Assembly (NCBI RefSeq): GCF_031656915.1
Contig: NZ_CP134227.1
Coordinates: 1,736,001 to 1,800,000 of the forward strand
Source: Nocardioides marmorisolisilvae
Lineage (GTDB): Bacteria; Actinomycetota; Actinomycetes; Propionibacteriales; Nocardioidaceae
Direction of reading: 5' to 3'
DNA length: 64,000 nucleotides
The notes beneath the pieces are model-generated. The model did not search any database and was not told where the DNA came from. It saw nothing but the letters and a program-made list of their open reading frames with translations. Made by a program: the position numbers and the translations under genes. Below are positions 25,555-33,650 of the stretch, piece by piece (position 1 is the first letter of the stretch; each line of letters begins with the position of its first letter).

Positions 25555-25624
25555 CCGGACGACGCGGTCGGCCACCGGTCAACGGCTGACCGTGGTCGAC
25601 CGCTCACCGGGGCACAATCGGGCC

Positions 25625-26167
25625 ATGACCGCCCTGACCCTCGGCACGTTGACCACCGAGCCGGCACTGGATCGACCCGATCTGCTCGGCACGTCGGTGC
25701 GGGAGACGCTGGAGGGCTGGGCGCTGGCGGCCGAGGTGGGCGTGGTCGCGATCGATCCCGAGCTCGCCGACACCGCGGCCTGTGCGGCGGCGTACGACCT
25801 GCCGATGGACTCCGGGGCGAACTGCGTGGTCGTTGCGGGCAAGCGTGCCGGTGAGGAGCGGATCGCGGCCTGCATGGTGCGTGCGGACACCCGTGCGGAC
25901 GTCAACAACGTCGTCAAGCGGATGCTCGACGTCCGCAAGTGCTCCTTCCTGCCGTTGGAGCGCGCGGTCGCGGAGACCGCGATGGAGTACGGCGGCATCA
26001 CGCCGATCGGCCTGCCCGCGAACTGGCGGATCCTCGTCGACGAGCGGGTGACCGGCATCGACGTCGCCGTGATCGGCAGCGGCATCCGTGGCTCGAAGCT
26101 CCTCCTTCCCGGTCGGCTGCTCGGGGCGCTACCGGGGGCGGAGGTGGTCGCCGGCCTGGCCGGTTAG
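25625..26167 (+). CDS. YbaK/EbsC-family aminoacyl-tRNA deacylase-like protein
   Basis: Protein of 180 aa of the YbaK/ProX editing family: GANCVVVAGKRAGEERIAACMVRADTRADVN..VKRMLDVRK is the conserved core, with the Lys/Arg of the nucleotide-facing groove, and ETAMEYGGITPIGLP matches the TxxxxGGxxPxG signature. Family members hydrolyse mischarged Pro- or Cys-tRNAs. The N-terminal 30 residues are extended compared with minimal members. The ATG at 25625 is preferred to an upstream ATG at 25592. It stands alone after the acyl-CoA synthetase, with no visible functional link. Confidence 0.82.
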   Translation: MTALTLGTLTTEPALDRPDLLGTSVRETLEGWALAAEVGVVAIDPELADTAACAAAYDLPMDSGANCVVVAGKRAGEERIAACMVRADTRADVNNVVKRMLDVRKCSFLPLERAVAETAMEYGGITPIGLPANWRILVDERVTGIDVAVIGSGIRGSKLLLPGRLLGALPGAEVVAGLAG

Positions 26168-26230
26168 CGGGCGGACCGCTCGAGGAAATCTGGTCGACCC
26201 GGACGCACCGGGGCTGGTTGGCTGACCGGC

Positions 26231-26573
26231 ATGGAGCCAGCGACAGCGAGGTTCGACCGGACGATCCGCACCGTGATGTGGATCGACGCGCTGCTCTCCC
26301 TGCTGGTGGCGCTGCTGAGCATCGTGGCGGTGCCGCTGCTGGCAGTCCTCGGCTTCCCCCACCGCGCGACGCTCGGCCTGGGGATCGCCGGCGACCTGCG
26401 CCGTCGTGCTCGCGGGCTGCGGCGCTGTGACCGCCGTCCTGCTGGCGCTGCGGATGCGCGACGGCGACTACGGGCTCCCGCCGGGACTGCGGCTCCCGTT
26501 GCCCTCGTGGATGCGGGCGGTGTCCGACCAGCCGGCTCAGGGCTCCGGCGCGGTGGCGAGCCAGGAGGAGTAG
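26231..26573 (+). pseudogene. small membrane protein, frameshifted near 26390
   Basis: From ATG 26231 the frame reads a hydrophobic segment (WIDALLSLLVALLSIVAVPL) and LGLGIAGD, then turns to Arg-rich nonsense. One base further on, the other frame continues as good membrane-protein sequence: ATCAVVLAGCGAVTAVLLAL, then RMRDGDYGLPPGLRLPLPSW, stopping at TAG 26571-26573. A single extra base around 26387-26391 accounts for this. The repaired protein would be about 113 aa with three helices. Its family is not recognised. Like the break near 24019, it may be an assembly error rather than a dead gene. Confidence 0.6.
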
Positions 26574-26674
26574 CCGCGAAGCCCGTCGTACGTCGACCAG
26601 ATGCGACGGGCCCAGGGGTGGTGTCAGGGGAATTCCGGATGACGAACAGCGTTCGCCCCTGCTGGAATGTGCCC

Positions 26675-28801
26675 ATGCACCGCCAGATCGCCGGCACGCT
26701 GACCGGCCCGCGCACCAAGTGGCTCGTCCTCGCTCTGTGGATCATCGCCGTGGCCGTGCTGGGCAGCTTCGCCGGGAAGCTCACCGGGGTCGAGGACAAC
26801 CAGGCACAGTCCTGGCTTCCCGGGAACGCCGAGTCCACCCGGGCGCTGGCCAAGCTGGAGGCGTTCCAGGACAAGAACGACATCCCGACCACGCTCGTCT
26901 ACGAGCGCGACGGCGGCCTGACCAGGTCCGACCTCGGCACGATCGCCCAGCAGGTCGACCGGGTGCAGCGACTCGACGGCGCCGTACCGGTCACCCGGCC
27001 CGACGGGACCCCGGTGCCTGCTGCCGCCCTGGTCCAGGTCTCCCGCGACGGCGAGGCGGCCCAGGCGACCGTGCACTTCAACTTCGGCAAGAACGGCTGG
27101 AACAAGCTGCCCGACGCCGCCGCAGAGATGCACCGGATCGCGACCATTCCCGGCGTCACCTTCCACCTGGCCGGCCCCGGCGGACAGGCGGCGGACTCGG
27201 CGCAGGCGTTCTCCGGGCTGGACGGCAAGCTGCTCGGCTTCACCGTGCTGGTCGTCATGGTGATCCTGCTGCTCACCTACCGCAGCCCGCTGCTCTGGCT
27301 GCTGCCCGTCGTCTCGGCCGGCGTCGCCCTCGTGCTGGCCCAGGCCGTGGTGTACTTCCTCGCCAAGGACGCCGGCATGACCGTGAACGGGCAGAGTCAG
27401 GGGATCCTCACGGTGCTCGTCTTCGGGGCCGGCACGGACTACGCGCTGCTCCTGGTGGCCCGCTACCGCGAGGAGCTGCACCGCCACCGCGACAAGCACG
27501 AGGCGATGGCGTTCGCGCTGCACCGCGCGGCGCCGGCCATCGTCGCCAGCGGTCTCACCGTGATCCTGGGGATGCTGTGCCTGATGGTCGCGGAGATGAA
27601 CTCGACCGCGGGGATGGGACCGGTTCTCGCCGTCGGGATCGTGATCGCGCTGGCGGTGATGGTCACGCTGCTGCCCGCACTGCTGGTGATCGTGCCGCGT
27701 TGGGTCTTCTGGCCGGCGCGGCCGCAGTTCGGTACGCCGGAGCCGACCGCCTCCGGCTTCTGGGCACGGGTCGGCCGGCGGATCGCGGTCCGGCCGCGCA
27801 CGGTCTGGGTCGGCACGGCGATCCTGCTCGCCATCGCCTGTCTGGGCATCGTCAAGCTGGACGCCCATGGACTGTCGACCCAGGACAGCTACACCAAGGA
27901 GTTCGACTCGATCAAGGGCCAGAACATCCTGGCCGCGCACCACCTTGCCGACAACTCCAACCCGGTCATGGTGGTCTCGAACGCCGACAAGGCAGCACAG
28001 GTCAGCGCGGCCATGACCGGCGTGAAGGGAGTGAACACCCCGACGAAGCCGGTGGTGAAGGACGGGGTCGCGTTCGCGCAGGCCACCCTCGTGGACGACC
28101 CGACGTCACCGGCGGCGTACGACGCGGTCCAGCGGCTGCGCGAGCGTGTGCACGCCGTACCAGGCGCGGACGCGCTGGTCGGTGGCGGTACGGCCATCAA
28201 CGCCGACGTCGAGACCGCCTCCGCGCACGACACCCGCGCGATCATCCCGCTGGTGCTGGTGGTGGTGCTCCTCATCCTGATGACACTGCTGCGCGCCGCC
28301 CTCTCCCCGATCCTGCTGATCGGCACCGTGCTGCTGTCCTTCGGGGCGGCCCTCGGGCTCAGCTCGTTGATCTTCCACTACCTGCTGGGCTTCGCGGGCG
28401 CGGACGCGGGCTTCCCGCTCTTCGTGTTCGTGTTCCTGGTCGCCCTGGGCATCGACTACAACATCTTCTTGATGACCCGGGTCCGCGAGGAGGCCGCCAC
28501 CAAGGGGACCCGGGAGGGGTCGTTGATCGCCCTCGCCTCGACCGGCGGCGTCATCACGTCAGCCGGGCTGGTGCTGGCCGCGACGTTCTCGGTGCTGGGC
28601 ACGATGCCGCTGGTCGCCTTCGCCGAGATCGGGCTCGCGGTCGCGCTGGGCGTGCTCCTCGACACGATGATCGTGCGGTCGGTCCTGGTGACCGCGCTCA
28701 ACCTCGACCTGGGCAGCGTCATCTGGTGGCCGAGCCGGCTCGATCGCGGCACCTCGGACGTCGCCCGTCTCGAGCAGGTCGCGGCGCGCACCCGCGACTG
28801 A
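26675..28801 (+). CDS. MMPL/RND-family membrane transporter
   Basis: Transporter of 708 aa with the MMPL layout: one N-terminal helix, a large extracytoplasmic loop (residues 45-190), six helices, a second loop (about 400-530) and six more helices. Key polar motifs in the membrane are FGAGTDYALLLVARYRE and ALGIDYNIFLMTRVREE; the Asp-Tyr pairs are the proton-relay residues of this family. MMPL proteins export lipids or other hydrophobic molecules. The ATG at 26675 gives the usual start just before the first helix; an ATG at 26639 has a better ribosome site (AGGGGA) and is possible. Neighbours suggest a lipid-related substrate. Confidence 0.9.
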   Translation: MHRQIAGTLTGPRTKWLVLALWIIAVAVLGSFAGKLTGVEDNQAQSWLPGNAESTRALAKLEAFQDKNDIPTTLVYERDGGLTRSDLGTIAQQVDRVQRLDGAVPVTRPDGTPVPAAALVQVSRDGEAAQATVHFNFGKNGWNKLPDAAAEMHRIATIPGVTFHLAGPGGQAADSAQAFSGLDGKLLGFTVLVVMVILLLTYRSPLLWLLPVVSAGVALVLAQAVVYFLAKDAGMTVNGQSQGILTVLVFGAGTDYALLLVARYREELHRHRDKHEAMAFALHRAAPAIVASGLTVILGMLCLMVAEMNSTAGMGPVLAVGIVIALAVMVTLLPALLVIVPRWVFWPARPQFGTPEPTASGFWARVGRRIAVRPRTVWVGTAILLAIACLGIVKLDAHGLSTQDSYTKEFDSIKGQNILAAHHLADNSNPVMVVSNADKAAQVSAAMTGVKGVNTPTKPVVKDGVAFAQATLVDDPTSPAAYDAVQRLRERVHAVPGADALVGGGTAINADVETASAHDTRAIIPLVLVVVLLILMTLLRAALSPILLIGTVLLSFGAALGLSSLIFHYLLGFAGADAGFPLFVFVFLVALGIDYNIFLMTRVREEAATKGTREGSLIALASTGGVITSAGLVLAATFSVLGTMPLVAFAEIGLAVALGVLLDTMIVRSVLVTALNLDLGSVIWWPSRLDRGTSDVARLEQVAARTRD

Positions 28802-28848
28802 GCCGCCCCGGTTGAACCGCGCGGCACACTGGGTGATGCTGCGGATCC

Positions 28849-28865
28849 TGACAGTAGTACTGTCA
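28849..28865. promoter_or_regulatory. perfect 17-bp palindrome upstream of the F420-type oxidoreductase gene
   Basis: TGACAGTA-G-TACTGTCA has 8-bp arms around one base and lies 28 bp before the ATG at 28893. A degenerate copy (14/17) sits in the merR/acyl-CoA dehydrogenase gap at 22465-22481. It is therefore a candidate operator for the MerR regulator or another shared factor. Confidence 0.65.
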
Positions 28866-28892
28866 CGGTATTCACGGCACGGAAGGAACCCG

Positions 28893-29933
28893 ATGAAGCT
28901 GTCCACGATGCTGATGTACGACGGCAACCCGCGCGCGGCGGCCGACCAGGTGGCCGCACTGGAGAAGGCAGGCCTGGACACCGTCTGGGTCGCCGAGGCC
29001 TACGGGTTCGACTCGCCCACATTGATGGGCTATCTCGCCGCGAAGACCGAGACCGTCGAGATCGGCGCCGCGATCCTGAACATCTACTCCCGGACGCCGG
29101 GTGCCCTGCTGCAGACCGCGGCCGGCCTCGACAACGTCTCCGGCGGGCGCGCGCTCCTCGGGCTGGGCGCCTCCGGCCCACAGGTCATCGAGGGCTTCCA
29201 CGGCGTCCCCTACGAGAAGCCGCTGACCAGGACCCGGGAGATCATCGACATCATCCGCGCCGGGATGCGTCGCGAGCCGCTCCGTGCGGACGGCACGTTC
29301 CAGCTCCCGCTGGACAAGGAGCACGGCGCCGTGACCGGCCTCGGCAAGCCGCTCAAGCTGCTCACCCGCCCCGAGCGGGACTCGGTCCCGATCTACCTCG
29401 CGGCGCTCGGGCAGAAGAACGTCGAGCTCGCCGCCGAGGTCGCGGACGGCTGGCTGCCCCACCTCTTCTACCCCGAGAAGTTCTCGACCGTGTGGGGCGA
29501 CGCGATCAAGGCCGGTACGGCGAAGCGGGATGCCTCACTCGGCCCGATGAACATCGTGGCGGGCGGGATGGTGGCGATCGGTGAGGGTCCCGACACCAAG
29601 GCGCTGCTGGACTTCGCCCGCCCGCTCTTCGCGCTCTACGTCGGCGGCATGGGCGCGAAGGGCAAGAACTTCTACAACGACGTCGCGCGGGCCTACGGCT
29701 ACGAGGATGCAGCCGAGAGGATCCAGGACCTCTACCTCTCCGGCAAGAAGGACGAGGCCGCGGCGCTGGTGCCGACCGAGTGGCTCGAGGCCGCCAACCT
29801 GGTCGGCCCGGCGTCGTACGTCCAGGAGCGCATCGCAGCCTTCAAGGAGGCGGGCGTGACCAGCCTCAATGTCACCCCCGTGGGCGACGACCCGGCCGCG
29901 ATCGTCACCCAGCTCAAGGAGTGGGTCGGCTGA
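28893..29933 (+). CDS. LLM-class F420-dependent oxidoreductase
   Basis: Luciferase-like monooxygenase-fold enzyme of 346 aa. The N-terminal strand MKLSTMLMY, DTVWVAEAYGFDSPTLMG, GAAILNIYSRTPGALLQTAA and the LGLGASGPQVIEGFHG loop are typical of the F420-dependent actinobacterial subgroup. Substrate unknown; family members reduce or oxidise enones, alcohols or cofactors. A GGAAGGA ribosome site precedes the ATG at 28893. The perfect palindrome upstream indicates tight regulation. fbiC, needed for F420 itself, lies 3.7 kb downstream. It is convergent with the beta-helix gene; a partial copy of its C-terminus appears as a relic near 33338. Confidence 0.85.
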   Translation: MKLSTMLMYDGNPRAAADQVAALEKAGLDTVWVAEAYGFDSPTLMGYLAAKTETVEIGAAILNIYSRTPGALLQTAAGLDNVSGGRALLGLGASGPQVIEGFHGVPYEKPLTRTREIIDIIRAGMRREPLRADGTFQLPLDKEHGAVTGLGKPLKLLTRPERDSVPIYLAALGQKNVELAAEVADGWLPHLFYPEKFSTVWGDAIKAGTAKRDASLGPMNIVAGGMVAIGEGPDTKALLDFARPLFALYVGGMGAKGKNFYNDVARAYGYEDAAERIQDLYLSGKKDEAAALVPTEWLEAANLVGPASYVQERIAAFKEAGVTSLNVTPVGDDPAAIVTQLKEWVG

Positions 29934-29996
29934 GCGGTGCAGCGTGAGGGTCGCGCCGAGTTGAGCGCAGCACGCCGATGCTCGCTGAAGACCCGC

Positions 29997-32900
29997 TCAG
30001 CGATGCACCTTCAAGATCACCCTGCTCGAGGTGCCAGCGGCGTTGGTCGCGGTCGCGGGTCGCAGGACCCGGAACCGGTAGGTGCCTGCCCGGCGCTCCT
30101 TGACCGCGATCACGAAGCCGACCCTCCTGGTGTGGTCGGGCATCCGCTGGCGTCGGATCCTCGCGTGGATTGCCAGGGTCTTCCAGGCCCCGTGCACGCG
30201 TCGCTGGAGATAGACGAGCTGGCCGCTGCCGGCCGGACGGACCGTGCCGTACACCCGCGCTCGCGTCTGCCGGGCCACTCGGCCCGGCCTCACGGCGGCC
30301 TGCACGACCTGGCGGACGGCGACCGTGTCCACCGCGCTGGTCGAGGCGCGCCGGGTGCTGCTGCCGGCGTACCGCCAGCGGTACTGCGTGTTCACCCTCG
30401 GCGAGACCCGAGCCGAGGCGGCACCCGATGCGTTGGTGGTGCTGGCGTGGCAGGAGCCGAACGCGCCCGTGGTGCCCATGCGTGAGCACAGCTGCACCTG
30501 CGCCCCGCGCACCGGCCCTCCCGCGCTCAGGACGGTGCGGACGGTGAGGTGACCGCCGTAGCCGATCGTGCTGTGCATTGCCGTGGAGGGTGTCAGGGTG
30601 GTCGCTCTCGGCGGCGCGGTTCGAGGATCGACTGCCCCGATGTCGCAGCCGGTCTCCGGCCTCGCCGTGCCGCGCTGGTCGACGCGGAACGCCGCACCAG
30701 CGCAGTCGGTGTCACCGGCGGCACCGATCGCCGGGCTGGTCCGGGCGGGCAGCAGCGTGTCGGTGGGTCCGCCGTTGTCGGCGAGCGCTCCGAGCCCTGC
30801 AGGCACCCCGACGATGTCGTGGTCGGCTGCCGATAGGGCACAGCTGGTGTCGTCGGACAGGTTGTGGCCATCGGACTCGATCACGCTCGCGACCGGGTCG
30901 TCGGCCGCGCAGTTCGCGGTGGTCGAGCCGGCCTTGTTCGACGCGATGGCAGTGTCGGCCAGCTTCAGCTGCGCGGCGAACCCGATCGAGGCGCCGGCCT
31001 GAGCGGGTCGACCCTCGCCCTCTTGCGCGGTGGCCAGATAGACCCCGGCGCCATGACCGCCCGCGTCCACGGTGTTGCCTGCGATGGTGCTGAACCCGAG
31101 CTCTGCGTCCGCTGCCAGCAGGAAGAGACCGCCGCCCGCGGAGCCCGCCCCGGTTGCCGAGTTGCCCGCGACCGTGCTGTTGGTCAGCTTCAACGAACCG
31201 AACTGTGCCCCGATCCCCGCACCGACACCGCTGGTGACCGTATTGGCGGCCACTGTGCTGTGACGCACATCGAGGCGACCTCCATCGACGAAGATCCCGC
31301 CACCGGCGTCGGTGGCGGTGTTGCCGGTGACGGTCGAGTGGTCGAGGACAAGGCTTCCCTCGACCTCCGCGCCGCCGCCCTGCTCAACTCCGGAACCGCC
31401 GCGGAGCGTCACGCCGTCAACGGTGACGCCAACGACGCCGACATCGACCACCCTGTCGCCGGCGGAGCTCTGCTTGATCGTGGTGAGTCGTGCTCCCGCG
31501 CCGTCGACGGTGAGTGCCTGCGCGAGATCCAGCTGACCCTGGGTCAGCGTGTAGGTGCCCTTCGGCAGCGTGATCGTGCCGCCGGGTGCGACGGCGGCGA
31601 CAGCCTCGCGCAACGAGCAGCTGTCGGCGGTGTACCCGGGATAGTCGCCATAGCAGATCCCGTGACCGTCGGGGTCGTCGAACCGGGTGACGCTGAGCGT
31701 GGTCGGCTGCGGTGGGACACCCGCCATGGTGAGCGGAACCTTGACGTCACCCGAGAGGGCCTTGATCGTCAGAACGGCGTGATAGTCGCGCAGCGCGCCC
31801 GGGCTCGCGGAGACTCCCACGTCGCAGCCGCCACCGCCGAACTCCTCGGGAACCAGGACCGCCAGGCTGCAGCTGTTCCCGGTCGGGGTGAGCTGGAAGG
31901 AGGAGGCGTCGGGCCCACCGATCGAGACGTCACCGAGATAGTTCGCGCCCGTGACCGCGGAGAGGTGCACACCTCCGGTGGCCGTGCTGCCGATCCGCAC
32001 CTGTCCCAAGTCCCCACCCGAGGGGGTCACGGTCGCCGCGACCTCCCCGACCTGGGCGTTGTAGGCGCCGATGTCGCAACCGTTGGACGCTTGCCTGAAC
32101 TCGCGCTGGTCGGTGAGGCCGCACCAGCCGGACACGCCCCTCCCGCGGGCGTCGCCCGGCGAGATGATCGTCGGGGTCGGGCCGCCGTTCTCACTGAAGA
32201 ACTGGACCTTGGTGATCGGGCCGTTGGGCACGATGTCGGGGTTCTCGCCGGTCATGAGGGTGCAGTTCCCGTCGACCAGGTTGTTGCCACTGGCCCCTCC
32301 ACCCGACTCCCAGCCTGAGCCGTTGCAGTTCGCGGTGTTCGCGCCATCCGGGTTGTCGACCACGATCGTGTTGACCGCCGCCAGTGGTGCACTCGAGTCG
32401 ATGCCCACCCCATTGCCCATGATCGTGTCGTTGGCCAGGTTTCCGTTGCCGTCGTTCTCCAGGCCCGCACCGGTGTTGCCGGTGAAGGTGGACTCATCGA
32501 TCGAATACTCACCAGCGGCGTCGACTCCGGTCTGGTTCGCGGTGAACAGGCTGCCGTCGACCTGCATCTCGGAGTAGTCGGGGTCGCCGTAGAAGGAGAC
32601 CCCTTTCGAGGTGAAGTTCTGGGCGACCACGTCGCGCAGGTCGAGGTTGGTGTTGCCGGCGCTGATCCCGATGGCCGGTGCGCCGGCGCCACTCCCGTCG
32701 ACGGTCAGGTTGCGCAGGGTGACCGCACCGTAGGACGAGGTTGGCCCGTCGTACGCGCTGATCATCGCGTTCGGGACGTCGTGGCCGCAGCTGGAGTCCC
32801 AGGTGAAGCTCGCCATCTCGGCATCGGGAACGTTCTGGACGACGGGGCCGGGCTCATCGAGGAAGGCGCCCGGACCGATGCCCACCAAGGCGATGGAGCG

Positions 32901-33215
32901 GTAGATCGTGCTCCCGGTCGGCGGCGCGATCGAGATCGGGCAGTAGGCACCCGGAAGGAGCTCGATCGTCACGGGGCCGACCTGGGCGTTGTTCTGCTTC
33001 AGCGCAGCGGCCAGCGCCTCAGGCAGAGTCAGGCAGGCGGGTCCCCCCGTCGAAACGGTGCCTCGGCCGCAGGCCACGATGATGTTCGGGTCGGTGGGAT
33101 AGCCCTCGATGCCGCTGCCGGCGTACGACGACGGGGCTGGGCCGAGGGCCACCAGCCCTCCGGCGAGCGCCAGGGCGAGGACTGCGACGCGGGCACGGAG
33201 AGCAGACAAGTGCAT
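29997..33215 (-). CDS. secreted parallel beta-helix protein with CSLREA and choice-of-anchor Q domains
   Basis: Exported protein of 1072 aa. Residues 1-32 are a signal peptide (ALRARVAVLALALAGG..SYAG). Residues about 35-380 are a right-handed beta-helix with N/T-rich turns and an NGGPTPT motif. A Gly-rich domain at about 395-500 resembles the ASH/choice-of-anchor D fold. Then comes a CSLREA segment (SCSLREAVAAVAPGG, about 540), a second beta-helix (560-860, repeated STVAGNTA-type turns), an anchor-Q motif (LADNGGPTDTLLPARTSPA), and a C-terminal tail of Ig-like strands, Arg-rich at the end. The start follows GGAGG. Probably surface-associated; polysaccharide binding or cleavage is possible but no catalytic residues are evident. 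Confidence 0.82.
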   Translation of the reverse strand: MHLSALRARVAVLALALAGGLVALGPAPSSYAGSGIEGYPTDPNIIVACGRGTVSTGGPACLTLPEALAAALKQNNAQVGPVTIELLPGAYCPISIAPPTGSTIYRSIALVGIGPGAFLDEPGPVVQNVPDAEMASFTWDSSCGHDVPNAMISAYDGPTSSYGAVTLRNLTVDGSGAGAPAIGISAGNTNLDLRDVVAQNFTSKGVSFYGDPDYSEMQVDGSLFTANQTGVDAAGEYSIDESTFTGNTGAGLENDGNGNLANDTIMGNGVGIDSSAPLAAVNTIVVDNPDGANTANCNGSGWESGGGASGNNLVDGNCTLMTGENPDIVPNGPITKVQFFSENGGPTPTIISPGDARGRGVSGWCGLTDQREFRQASNGCDIGAYNAQVGEVAATVTPSGGDLGQVRIGSTATGGVHLSAVTGANYLGDVSIGGPDASSFQLTPTGNSCSLAVLVPEEFGGGGCDVGVSASPGALRDYHAVLTIKALSGDVKVPLTMAGVPPQPTTLSVTRFDDPDGHGICYGDYPGYTADSCSLREAVAAVAPGGTITLPKGTYTLTQGQLDLAQALTVDGAGARLTTIKQSSAGDRVVDVGVVGVTVDGVTLRGGSGVEQGGGAEVEGSLVLDHSTVTGNTATDAGGGIFVDGGRLDVRHSTVAANTVTSGVGAGIGAQFGSLKLTNSTVAGNSATGAGSAGGGLFLLAADAELGFSTIAGNTVDAGGHGAGVYLATAQEGEGRPAQAGASIGFAAQLKLADTAIASNKAGSTTANCAADDPVASVIESDGHNLSDDTSCALSAADHDIVGVPAGLGALADNGGPTDTLLPARTSPAIGAAGDTDCAGAAFRVDQRGTARPETGCDIGAVDPRTAPPRATTLTPSTAMHSTIGYGGHLTVRTVLSAGGPVRGAQVQLCSRMGTTGAFGSCHASTTNASGAASARVSPRVNTQYRWRYAGSSTRRASTSAVDTVAVRQVVQAAVRPGRVARQTRARVYGTVRPAGSGQLVYLQRRVHGAWKTLAIHARIRRQRMPDHTRRVGFVIAVKERRAGTYRFRVLRPATATNAAGTSSRVILKVHR

Positions 33216-33337
33216 AGGGCCTCCAAGGCCGTTGACTTACCCAACCAACCACCGGCCCGTCGGGTCGTACATAGCCCGAACGGGTCAATCGGCTCACCAC
33301 ACAGGGGGCAGGTCGGCGCCGGGCGTCGGCCCGGGCA

Positions 33338-33386
33338 CTTCCGTGAGGCAGGGGTGACCAGCCTCGGTGTCACCCCCCGTCGGCAA
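33338..33386 (+). pseudogene. relic of an LLM-class oxidoreductase C-terminus
   Basis: The plus strand reads FREAGVTSLGVTPRR, nearly the C-terminal FKEAGVTSLNVTPVG of the F420-type gene at 28893-29933. The match holds at base level too (GTGACCAGCCTC and TGTCACCCCC are identical), so this is a decayed fragment of a related gene. It has no start and runs into another relic. Confidence 0.55.
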
Positions 33387-33387
33387 G

Positions 33388-33447
33388 TCGCTGATCACCA
33401 GCGCGCGGCAGAGCTCGGTGTTGGACAGGCCGCGCACCAGCGGGTCG
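33388..33447 (-). pseudogene. relic of a LuxR-type helix-turn-helix
   Basis: On the minus strand this reads DPLVRGLSNTELCRALVISD, matching the core of LuxR-family DNA-binding domains (pattern LVARGLSNxEIAxxLVIS). Neither a receiver domain nor the following TVKTHV segment is present. It is a short remnant truncated at both ends, abutting the oxidoreductase relic. Confidence 0.5.
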
Positions 33448-33590
33448 AGGACGTCGGGTGGACGGCGCTGGTCCTCGGGATCGGCGTGATGGTGCCGGGC
33501 ATCGCCGGGTTCCTCGTCTCCATGCTGGCGCTCGCGTGGTTCCTGGTCGTCGGCATCGTTCTCGCCGTCGGTCGACCCGTGACCGACTGA
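33447..33590 (+). pseudogene. C-terminal remnant of a membrane protein
   Basis: The plus strand reads VGWTALVLGIGVMVPGIAGF followed by a second hydrophobic run ending VLAVGRPVTD and a TGA at 33588-33590. It looks like the last one or two helices of a membrane protein, without start or ribosome site of its own. Together with the two neighbouring relics it fills the gap between the beta-helix gene and fbiC; 33216-33337 holds only that gene's upstream region. Confidence 0.45.
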
Positions 33591-33650
33591 GCACCGACTG
33601 AGTCGCGGACCGCGAGCGAGGAGCGCCCGGCGTCTGGATAGCCTGCTGGG

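Noticed and set aside
26231-28801. A single long protein joining the small membrane gene and the MMPL transporter
   Set aside because: Residues about 55-135 are Arg-rich nonsense in that frame, while the next frame reads well; the MMPL start is internal.
29982-30003. Terminator between the F420-type oxidoreductase and beta-helix genes
   Set aside because: A 7-bp stem (TCGCTGA/TCAGCGA) overlaps the beta-helix stop and is too weak to call.
33255-33320. Zinc-finger-like CPLCGEPIDP reading on the minus strand, possible HNH relic
   Set aside because: Only about ten residues in a promoter region; could be chance.
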